Below, in pieces: positions 1 to 5,202 of a stretch of 6,365 nt of DNA. Under the pieces are notes generated by a model that was given only the letters and a program-made list of their open reading frames with translations, was not told the DNA's origin and ran no database searches. The position numbers were made by a program, and so were the translations under genes. How positions within the stretch are numbered: position 1 is the stretch's first letter; every line of letters starts with the position of its first letter. Source of the DNA: CAYYMD01 sp964480425 (GTDB taxonomy: Bacteria; Planctomycetota; Phycisphaerae; SM23-33). The stretch spans positions 1 to 6,365 of the forward strand of contig CAYZPY010000143.1 of assembly GCA_964480425.1 (NCBI GenBank). The letters run 5' to 3'.

Positions 1-2
1 GT

Positions 3-1622
3 GTTCGCGCTCGCCCGGCGGTGGTACGGACCGCCTGCGGCGTGCTTGCGGCGTGCATGTGGGCGACCTGCCTGCACATGAGCAAGATGGCGTACATCGC
101 CACCACCGACATGCTTTTTTGCGTGTGGATGACCGGAGCGATATTCTGCGGCGACCGGTTGCTGTTTCACCGCGCCAGGCCTGGGCGGCGCGGGCGGTGG
201 GCGGCGGGGTTCTGGGCGTGCATGCTGATGGGCACACTGACCAAGGGATGGGGCATGGTGAATTATCCGCTGGTGGCCGCGGCGCTGGGACTGGGCGCCG
301 TGATGAGGGGCGGATTCGGCGCGGTGAGCGTAGTGAACGGTCTGGGCGCAAAAGCGGCGGTCGTGTTTCGCATGATATGGCGGCGGATTCGACGCGCGTG
401 CCGCGCGACGCGCCTGGGTTGGGGGCTGCTCGCCACCGCCGCCGTTCTTGGACCGCTGTGGGCGGCCATGTTCATCCACGGGGGACAGGAGTTCCGCCGG
501 ATAGTGTGGTTCGAGTATTTCCAGCGCCTCACCGGGGCCGGTACCGACCCGCCCAAGGCCCCCTCCGCCCCGGCCGTGGCGTACCTGCTGTATTACCTGC
601 TGCCCGTTTCCCTGTACGCCGTCGGTGCGATGTTCCTGGTTCGTCCGCGCAGGTGGTTTTCTCGCGGCTCGCCGTTGTGCCTTCCGCTGTGCTGGATAAT
701 CGCGGTGCTGGTCCCGTTTTCGATATCGCACGGGTTCCGCCCGGATTACCTGCTTCCGTGCTACGCGGCGGCGGCGCTGATGGGCGCCTGGGCGATGGGC
801 GAACTTGCCCGTCGCGGCGGCGGCGACGCGACGGCATCTTCGGTGCGGCACGTGTTTGCCGGGGCGGTAATCGTCGTCGGGGTCGCCTGCGTGCTCGGGG
901 CTGGGGGATTTTTCGCACAATCGCATCTGCCCGCCTCGGTGGGAAAATTCTTTCGACCCAGGGGTGAGGTGGGGAATTTGACGTTCTGGTTGACCGTCGC
1001 CGTGGGTGCTGTCGGCGCCGTCGTGATTTTTTTCGCGGTGCGGTGCTCGCTGCGATGGAAAATTTTGCGCCTGGCGCTGGCAGGATGCGTGGGGATGCTG
1101 GGCGTTATCTTCCTGGATGTGTATTTCATAAACACCGCCGCCCGAATCGGCGACGGGGAGAAGATGCTGCGGTTCGCACGCGCCGCCGAGCGGAAAATCG
1201 GCGACGACGAATTCGCCGTCTACTACGCCGAGAAATTATGCACGGAACTTTACATGGGCCGGTTCGGCCGCCGGTTCGAAGGACAGGGACCGGAGGTTGT
1301 GCGGGAGATAAATAATTCCCGCCTGCCCTGGCTGATTACGTGCGACCTCGGACTGGTTGAAATGCGCCTGGCCGAGGAAAATCCCGCCGGTCAATACACC
1401 CTCAAGGCGGACGGCGTGAAAAAGACCTACCGCACCTTCGCCGAAAGACTCGGGACGGTGGTCATCAGCACCGACGCGGTCGAGTCGCAGGACTGGGGAC
1501 GGATACACCTTATAAAACTGGCGGTCGAATCTAATCCTCCCGTGTTGGTTCGTGCGGCGCCGCGCCGTCGAGCGCCTCGTCCTGCGTGGTTACGGGCTGT
1601 TCAGCCGCGCGGCTGTGAATGA
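3..1622 (+). CDS. ArnT/FlmK-like GT39 membrane glycosyltransferase, 5' end outside the window
   Basis: Partial gene. The frame is open from base 3, and the GTG at 21 is probably not the true start, because family members carry about 80-100 more N-terminal residues (first membrane helix and the acidic catalytic loop). Counting from codon 21, the protein is hydrophobic with about nine membrane segments (near residues 8-43, 62-94, 135-152, 185-207, 220-236, 243-260, 279-298, 321-340, 349-370), then a soluble C-terminal domain of about 160 residues. GT39/PMT_2 landmarks are the A-x-x-x-T-D-M-L segment (residues 27-32), T-x-x-K-G-W-G (72-78) and R-P-D-Y-L-L-P (240-246). The family moves a sugar from a polyprenyl-phosphate carrier onto lipid A or protein on the periplasmic face. 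Neighbouring deacetylase and GT2 genes suggest an amino sugar on lipid A, like ArnT or FlmK; substrate and acceptor are inferred. The last 30 residues (Arg/Pro-rich) are antisense to the LAB_N gene and look like read-through sequence. Confidence 0.85.
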   Translation, partial: VRARPAVVRTACGVLAACMWATCLHMSKMAYIATTDMLFCVWMTGAIFCGDRLLFHRARPGRRGRWAAGFWACMLMGTLTKGWGMVNYPLVAAALGLGAVMRGGFGAVSVVNGLGAKAAVVFRMIWRRIRRACRATRLGWGLLATAAVLGPLWAAMFIHGGQEFRRIVWFEYFQRLTGAGTDPPKAPSAPAVAYLLYYLLPVSLYAVGAMFLVRPRRWFSRGSPLCLPLCWIIAVLVPFSISHGFRPDYLLPCYAAAALMGAWAMGELARRGGGDATASSVRHVFAGAVIVVGVACVLGAGGFFAQSHLPASVGKFFRPRGEVGNLTFWLTVAVGAVGAVVIFFAVRCSLRWKILRLALAGCVGMLGVIFLDVYFINTAARIGDGEKMLRFARAAERKIGDDEFAVYYAEKLCTELYMGRFGRRFEGQGPEVVREINNSRLPWLITCDLGLVEMRLAEENPAGQYTLKADGVKKTYRTFAERLGTVVISTDAVESQDWGRIHLIKLAVESNPPVLVRAAPRRRAPRPAWLRAVQPRGCE

Positions 1623-1860
1623 AATACAGGTTCCGCAGGTAGATTAACATGTTCAGCGAGAAGCCCGCGATGAAGACCGGGTCCATCTGGTATATGGCGT
1701 AGGACAGCAGAATCGCCGAGCCGAGCAGCGAGAGGTACCAGAACGCCACGGGCACCACGGAGCGCTTGTGCCGCTCGGTGGCGACCCACTGCACGATGAA
1801 CCTCAGGCCGAATATAACCTGCCCGACAAAACCCACGGATACCCATATCGCTTCGCTCAT
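1531..1860 (-). CDS. LAB_N domain small membrane protein (lipid A biosynthesis N-terminal domain)
   Basis: A 109-residue protein that is essentially one LAB_N domain (PF07578). The family signature is plain: G-x-x-G-Q-x-x-F-x-x-R-F-x-x-Q-W at residues 10-25, E29, S34-V-V-P-V-A-F-W-Y-L-S at 34-44, D60-P-V-F and I-Y-L-R-N at 73-77. About three membrane helices are expected (roughly 4-24, 36-57, 61-81), followed by a polar acidic tail (84-109). The domain is named for its fusion to lipid-A-disaccharide synthase in some bacteria. As a free-standing protein it often sits beside ArnC/ArnT-type glycosyltransferases, and it is grouped with PQ-loop/MtN3-like membrane proteins, so a role in moving or presenting a lipid-linked sugar is plausible but unproven. 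The start is well supported: GAAAGGA lies six bases upstream of the ATG (1867-1873 on the complement). It converges on the GT39 gene with a 92-base overlap and diverges from the deacetylase gene. Confidence 0.9.
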   Translation of the reverse strand: MSEAIWVSVGFVGQVIFGLRFIVQWVATERHKRSVVPVAFWYLSLLGSAILLSYAIYQMDPVFIAGFSLNMLIYLRNLYFIHSRAAEQPVTTQDEALDGAAPHEPTRED

Positions 1861-1919
1861 TTTCAGTCCTTTCGATTGGTTGCAAACCTTCGGCTCGGCG
1901 GTCCGGCTTGAACGTCGAA

Positions 1920-1949
1920 TTGTAACACAACGCCTGCGCGCATTATAAT
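1920..1949 (+). promoter_or_regulatory. Sigma-70-type promoter for the deacetylase-GT2 operon
   Basis: TTGTAA at 1920-1925 (four of six matches to TTGACA), an 18-base spacer, and a perfect TATAAT at 1944-1949. The predicted start of transcription is near 1956, leaving a leader of about 18 bases that contains the GGAAGG ribosome-binding site at 1963-1968, just ahead of the GTG start at 1974. This geometry is well formed for a housekeeping promoter. Confidence 0.6.
1942..1947 (-). promoter_or_regulatory. Candidate -10 element for the LAB_N gene
   Basis: Read on the minus strand, these bases spell a perfect TATAAT. They share the palindrome ATTATAAT (1942-1949) with the plus-strand -10. I find no good -35 hexamer at normal spacing. 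Transcription would start near 1935 and give a leader of about 75 bases before the LAB_N start codon. Confidence 0.3.
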
Positions 1950-1973
1950 CGTGGTGGTGTCTGGAAGGTAGGC

Positions 1974-2837
1974 GTGAGAAAGCGAGTGATAATAAATGCC
2001 GACGATCTCGGCTGGTCGGCGGGCGTTACCGAGGGCATACTGCGCGCCCACCGCTGGGGCGTGGTGACCTCCACGAGTATCTTGGCCAACATGCCCGGCG
2101 CCGCCGGCGCTGCCGGGTCGCTGCGCGCCGCGCCGCGCCTCGGCGCGGGCGTGCACCTGAACGTCTCCCAGGGTCCGCCCCTGTCGGAGGCGGGGCGCCG
2201 CCTGACGGGCGACGGCGGACAAATGAACCGCACCGCAATGGGCGTGGTCATCGCCTGCGCCGCGCGACCCGGGATGCTCCGGGCCGTGAGAGACGAGTTC
2301 GACGCCCAGATACGATGGGTGCTCGACCACGGCATTCGACCCACGCACCTGGACTCTCACCGACACTGCCACGCCTTTGCGCCGATTTTCGTGTGTGTGG
2401 TCGACCTTGCCCGGAAGTACAATATCCCTTTCGTTCGGCGCCTGGGCGAGCCGGCGTCGGTGAGGCGACTGGACTCGTCCCCGCACGCCGGACGGCGACT
2501 GAGCGTAATACTGAACTGCCACATGAGGATTGACGCGGCGATAACCACGGAGTATTTCGCCACCGGCGGGACGTGGGGCATCGCCCACACCGGGCGGATA
2601 ACCGCCCGGTGGCTCAAGCGCGCCGCCGGGATGCTCCGCGCCGGCGCCACGGAAATAGCGACCCATCCCGGAGAGCCCCACGGGCTGGACCCCGCACAGA
2701 CCCGCCTGGTGGAATCCAGGCGCGACGAATTAAACGCACTTTGCGACCCGTCGGTGAAAGAGGCATTCGCCCGCGCGGGCGCTGAACTGGTGAACTATGC
2801 AGACCTCGCCCACGATAAACGAAGAAACGTCCGTTGA
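1974..2837 (+). CDS. ChbG/YdjC-family (NaxD/HpnK-like) amino-sugar N-deacetylase
   Basis: A 287-residue cytoplasmic protein of the usual length for the YdjC/ChbG carbohydrate deacetylase family (PF04794). Metal and catalytic motifs are all present: N8-A-D-D-L-G (Asp10, Asp11), G-V-H61-L-N, H125-L-D-S-H-R-H-C-H133, and the late H231-P-G-E. The R249-R-D-E-L segment near the C terminus is also typical. The family removes N-acetyl groups from sugars; members include ChbG (chito-oligosaccharides), HpnK (hopanoid GlcNAc) and NaxD (undecaprenyl-phosphate GalNAc for lipid A). Here the downstream overlapping gene is a polyprenyl-phosphate GT2 and an ArnT-like gene lies nearby, so NaxD-like action on a carrier-linked N-acetylhexosamine is the best inference; the sugar is not determined. 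The GTG start is chosen because GGAAGG lies five bases upstream and the NADD motif then sits at residue 8 as in the family. A shared promoter at 1920-1949 should serve both genes. Confidence 0.9.
   Translation: MRKRVIINADDLGWSAGVTEGILRAHRWGVVTSTSILANMPGAAGAAGSLRAAPRLGAGVHLNVSQGPPLSEAGRRLTGDGGQMNRTAMGVVIACAARPGMLRAVRDEFDAQIRWVLDHGIRPTHLDSHRHCHAFAPIFVCVVDLARKYNIPFVRRLGEPASVRRLDSSPHAGRRLSVILNCHMRIDAAITTEYFATGGTWGIAHTGRITARWLKRAAGMLRAGATEIATHPGEPHGLDPAQTRLVESRRDELNALCDPSVKEAFARAGAELVNYADLAHDKRRNVR
2588..2611. repeat. Perfect 10-base inverted repeat inside the deacetylase gene
   Basis: CACCGGGCGG (2588-2597), loop ATAA (2598-2601), then its exact complement CCGCCCGGTG (2602-2611). In mRNA this would be a stable 10-bp stem with eight G-C pairs and a four-base loop, over codons for about residues 205-213. 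There is no U-run after it, so it does not look like an intrinsic terminator. Confidence 0.6.
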
Positions 2838-3804
2838 ATGCAGCATCATCGTGCCGTTCTATAACGAGGCCGGCGTGGTCGAGAAGCTTTACCGTCGGAT
2901 ATCGCGCGTGATGGCGCAGAACGGGCGGAGTTACGAACTGATATTCGTCAACGACGACAGCAGCGACGAAACCGGCGATATTCTCCGGCGCATCGCGCTG
3001 GACGACGAGCACGTGGCGTTCGTTGACCTCCAGCGGAATTTCGGGCAGACCACCGCTCTTCAGGCGGGCTTCGACCACGCCGTCGGACAGGTCCTGGTGG
3101 CGATGGACGGCGACCTCCAGCACGACCCCTACGAGATACCGCTTTTTCTTCAGAAAATAGAGGCCGGTTACGACATTGCCTCGGGCTGGCGCGTCCGCAG
3201 GGGCGATAACCTGCTGTTTCGACGCATTCCCTCGCGCGTGGCGAACTGGCTGTTGGCCAAGGTCTCGGGGGTACTCCTGCACGATTTCGGCACGACGTTC
3301 AAGGCCTATCGCCGGCACATACTGCGGGAGGTCCGCCTTTACGGCGACATGCACAGGTTCGTACCGGCGATATGCGCCCGCTTGGGCGCCAGGATATGCG
3401 AGGTGCCGATAAAGAACGTCCGTCGGCGCCAGGGCAGGAGCAACTACGGTCTGACAAGAACGTTCCGCGTGGCGCTGGACATAATAACCGTTCGGTTCAT
3501 CACGGTGTACCTTACGCGCCCGCTGCACTTTTTCGGCAAGTGGGGTCTGCTGTCGCTCGTCGGCGGGCTGGGCATACTGGGCTACGGCCTGGTGCGGAAA
3601 CTTATCCAGTGGGACAGATTCGAACTGTTCCAGCGCCACGGGCCTTTGATGGCGCTGGGCTTTATGCTGGTGGTCATGGCCATGCTTTTCCTGGCCACGG
3701 GACTCATCGGAGAACTGCTCATGAGAATATACTTCGAGGGGACCAGCGCGAAAACCTATGCCGTACGGGAGGTCGTGCGAAAGGGCGCCTCCCGGGAAAA
3801 GTAA
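2797..3804 (+). CDS. DPM1/ArnC-like GT2 polyprenyl-phosphate glycosyltransferase
   Basis: A 335-residue family 2 glycosyltransferase with two C-terminal membrane helices, the layout of ArnC, GtrB and FlmF. The catalytic domain (about 14-235) shows S-I-I-V-P-F-Y-N-E (16-24), F-V-N-D-D-S-S-D-E-T (50-59), N-F-G-Q-T-T-A-L-Q-A-G (81-91), the metal-binding M-D-G-D-L-Q-H-D-P (103-111), and Q-G-R-S-N-Y-G (212-218), which matches the R-x-G-x-S-x-Y motif of the polyprenyl-phosphate branch. Helices lie near 244-265 and 284-307, with a basic tail. The expected reaction is transfer of a sugar from a nucleotide sugar to undecaprenyl phosphate on the inner face of the plasma membrane; the neighbouring deacetylase suggests an N-acetylhexosamine. 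The ATG lies inside the deacetylase gene, a 41-base overlap, and no other in-frame start precedes the first domain strand. The Shine-Dalgarno sequence is weak (CTGGTGA), so translational coupling is likely. Stop at 3802-3804. Confidence 0.9.
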   Translation: MQTSPTINEETSVECSIIVPFYNEAGVVEKLYRRISRVMAQNGRSYELIFVNDDSSDETGDILRRIALDDEHVAFVDLQRNFGQTTALQAGFDHAVGQVLVAMDGDLQHDPYEIPLFLQKIEAGYDIASGWRVRRGDNLLFRRIPSRVANWLLAKVSGVLLHDFGTTFKAYRRHILREVRLYGDMHRFVPAICARLGARICEVPIKNVRRRQGRSNYGLTRTFRVALDIITVRFITVYLTRPLHFFGKWGLLSLVGGLGILGYGLVRKLIQWDRFELFQRHGPLMALGFMLVVMAMLFLATGLIGELLMRIYFEGTSAKTYAVREVVRKGASREK

Positions 3805-3812
3805 TCCCGGGG
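3790..3812 (+). terminator. Hairpin enclosing the GT2 stop codon; possible weak terminator
   Basis: CCCGGGA (3791-3797) pairs with TCCCGGG (3805-3811) around a seven-base loop holding the TAA stop (3802-3804); 3790 and 3812 add a possible G-U pair. It stands at the 3' end of the operon, where a terminator is expected, but the bases after it are not a clean T-run, so intrinsic termination is doubtful. Confidence 0.35.
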
Positions 3813-3824
3813 CTGGTTGTCGCA

Positions 3825-3850
3825 TTGACCCGTCTGTTGCACAGTATAAT
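3825..3850 (+). promoter_or_regulatory. Orphan -10 (TATAAT) with a badly spaced TTGACC
   Basis: A perfect TATAAT at 3845-3850 follows TTGACC at 3825-3830, but the spacer is only 14 bases, shorter than the usual 16-18. It points right, into the spacer between two convergent genes and then antisense to the lipoprotein operon. No convincing gene follows; a 17-codon frame (3864-3917) has no ribosome-binding site. It could drive an antisense RNA or be chance. Confidence 0.25.
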
Positions 3851-3906
3851 CCCTGATTGTCAAATGCGGATTAACGTGCTCTTGAAAGGGTGTACGGTAT
3901 TTCGCC

Positions 3907-4551
3907 TTATTTACTGAGTTCCTGTGCGGGTACTTTGTGGTCGTAGAAGAGTTTCGTCACGGCGTCGGCCAAGCGTGCGGCGAGTTGCCGCGTGAGCGTG
4001 TCGCCGTATCGCTTGGAGGACGATTCGCTTGGCCCGATCTGGATTTCTTCGACGCGATATCCCCTTGGCCTATCCTTCGGCCAGAGCAGACCTTCGGTGG
4101 TGCTGACGACCTTTACCGAGGCCTTTATCCTCCCGTTCCACAGCGGGCTGACCTCGTCATCCTTCAGAGAGAATTTCGTAACGTTCACGCGAATGACCAC
4201 GTCCGCCCCCAGCAGTTTTCCGACCTCGTCGGTGTCCATGCGGTAGAGGTTCTGTTCGGCGGCCGCCTTGCGCGTGATCTGGTGGTACGGGATGGTCCTG
4301 GCGGCGACCTTGTGCTCCTCAAGTTCGGCGTTGAGTTTGGTGGTCAGGTCGTAGTTGATCCTGTACGTTGGCTCGTTGACGAACACCAGTACGGTCTTGT
4401 CGTGGGGGATTTTGTACTTTGCCTCGACTTTCTGGGGGGGCGTGAACACCGCCACCACCCATCCCAGCAGCGGTTGGCATCCGCTCTGGCACGTTGCCGA
4501 GGCCGACAGCAGCAGAATCACGATTGCGACGTGTATTTTTTTACCGGTCAT
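3907..4551 (-). CDS. Lipoprotein B: uncharacterised lipoprotein, paralogue of the upstream gene product
   Basis: A 214-residue predicted lipoprotein. Basic start (K4, K5), hydrophobic core 6-20, then Cys21 and Cys25; Cys25 is the likely lipidated residue because the S-G-C-Q-P-L context aligns with G-C-R-P-L in the paralogue, although Gln at -3 is not ideal. The mature part opens with a strand T-V-L-V-F-V (53-58), has a central L-L-G-A-D-V-V-I-R-V motif (113-122) and ends with K-L-F-Y-D-H-K-V (200-207). This alternation recalls small periplasmic lipoproteins with a TolB-N/CsgG/GNA1162-like alpha/beta fold, but that is a shape resemblance only; I do not recognise the family and assign no function. 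The ATG overlaps the stop of the preceding gene as ATGA (4548-4551), so the two are almost certainly translated together. The stop is at 3907-3909, with no clear terminator after it. Confidence 0.8.
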   Translation of the reverse strand: MTGKKIHVAIVILLLSASATCQSGCQPLLGWVVAVFTPPQKVEAKYKIPHDKTVLVFVNEPTYRINYDLTTKLNAELEEHKVAARTIPYHQITRKAAAEQNLYRMDTDEVGKLLGADVVIRVNVTKFSLKDDEVSPLWNGRIKASVKVVSTTEGLLWPKDRPRGYRVEEIQIGPSESSSKRYGDTLTRQLAARLADAVTKLFYDHKVPAQELSK

Positions 4552-5189
4552 TTTTTCGAGACCTTGTGGTCGTAGAATTTTTTGACGACCTTGTCCACAA
4601 AAAGTTTTTCGGTGCGTTCGCGGATCCTCTGTTCGTTGGCGCCCAGGCGCCCCATGGGGTCGTCTTCGGGAAACGCCACGCTTATTTCAGGCCAGTACTT
4701 CACCCTCGATTGGTGCTCGGCAAGCGAGGTGTCGTAGACGGAGACCTCGGCCGATATTATCCCCCGCGAGAGGTTCATGCTGCCCGGCTCGCGGGTGGTG
4801 TACTGCAACAGCGAGACGAACAGTATGTAATCGGCGCCGAATATTTCGCCCAGCTGCGTTTTCGGCATCGAGTCCCAGTAGATGTTCTCGTGCTGGTACC
4901 GGATAACCTTGCGCGTGTCGATTACCCGCACGTCCTTCACGTGACGCCCCAGTTCGTGGGCGATTAGCGCCGAGAGTTCCATCTGCGCGGCGGGATATTC
5001 GTACTGCGTGTTCACGTCGGCGAAGATGACCACGGCTACGGAATGACCCTTGAGGGCGTCGAACTCGGCCTTTTGTTTTTGGCCCGATTCTCCCGGGGCG
5101 ATGAGGTATAAGAAGTAGCCCAGCGGGCGGCATCCGCACGCCGACGAGGCGAGTGCGAGCATGGCGATTACGAGAATTCTTTTCGGCAT
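4548..5189 (-). CDS. Lipoprotein A: uncharacterised lipoprotein, first of the paralogous pair
   Basis: A 213-residue predicted lipoprotein. Signal: K3, R4, hydrophobic 5-14, then A-S-S-A-C18-G-C20. Cys18 fits S-S-A-C and Cys20 fits A-C-G-C; Cys20 is the one conserved in the paralogue. The mature protein matches lipoprotein B along its length: H-S-V-A-V-V-I-F-A (49-57), I-F-G-A-D-Y-I-L-F-V (116-125), a Y-W-P/L-W-P block (165-167), and the tail V-K-K-F-Y-D-H-K-V (202-210). Identity is low overall, so the duplication is old. The start is supported by AGGA eight bases upstream of the ATG (5198-5201 on the complement). It follows the DUF2752 stop by 13 bases and overlaps lipoprotein B by 4, placing it mid-operon. 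Periplasmic or outer-membrane location is inferred; no enzymatic motif is visible, and function is unknown. Confidence 0.8.
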   Translation of the reverse strand: MPKRILVIAMLALASSACGCRPLGYFLYLIAPGESGQKQKAEFDALKGHSVAVVIFADVNTQYEYPAAQMELSALIAHELGRHVKDVRVIDTRKVIRYQHENIYWDSMPKTQLGEIFGADYILFVSLLQYTTREPGSMNLSRGIISAEVSVYDTSLAEHQSRVKYWPEISVAFPEDDPMGRLGANEQRIRERTEKLFVDKVVKKFYDHKVSKK

Positions 5190-5202
5190 CGAATTATTCC
5201 TG

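Noticed and set aside
53..967. 304-residue plus-strand open frame inside the GT39 gene
   Set aside because: Arg/Gly-rich translation in the +1 frame; the overlapping GT39 frame gives a coherent membrane protein.
2092..2150. Dense GC repeats and small palindromes in the deacetylase gene
   Set aside because: They come from runs of Ala, Gly, Arg and Pro codons in G+C-rich DNA and show no regular period or long arms.
1863..2681. 272-residue open frame on the minus strand, opposite the deacetylase
   Set aside because: Its translation is Arg/Gly/Pro/His-rich with no family motif, while the plus strand encodes a complete YdjC protein. It is a shadow of G+C-rich codons.
1974..3804. Hopanoid HpnI/HpnK module as an alternative reading of the deacetylase-GT2 pair
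   Set aside because: HpnK also belongs to the YdjC family, but the GT2 here has the DPM1/ArnC layout and R-x-G-x-S-x-Y motif rather than an HpnI-type architecture, and an ArnT-like gene is adjacent. Not fully excluded.
2614..3825. 403-residue open frame on the minus strand, opposite the GT2 gene
   Set aside because: Long, but low-complexity and without domains. The plus strand carries all GT2 motifs in order, so this is an antisense shadow.
3843..3863. Minus-strand TTGACA (3863-3858) followed by TATACT (3848-3843)
   Set aside because: Both hexamers are good, but the spacer is only 9 bases, which cannot form a sigma-70 promoter.
3372..3917. 181-residue plus-strand frame running past the GT2 stop
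   Set aside because: Mostly a frame shadow of the GT2 gene; only its last 17 codons lie in the spacer and they lack a ribosome-binding site.
3937..4575. 212-residue plus-strand frame opposite lipoprotein B
   Set aside because: It mirrors the lipoprotein gene; the minus strand has signal peptide, ATGA coupling and homology to the neighbouring paralogue.
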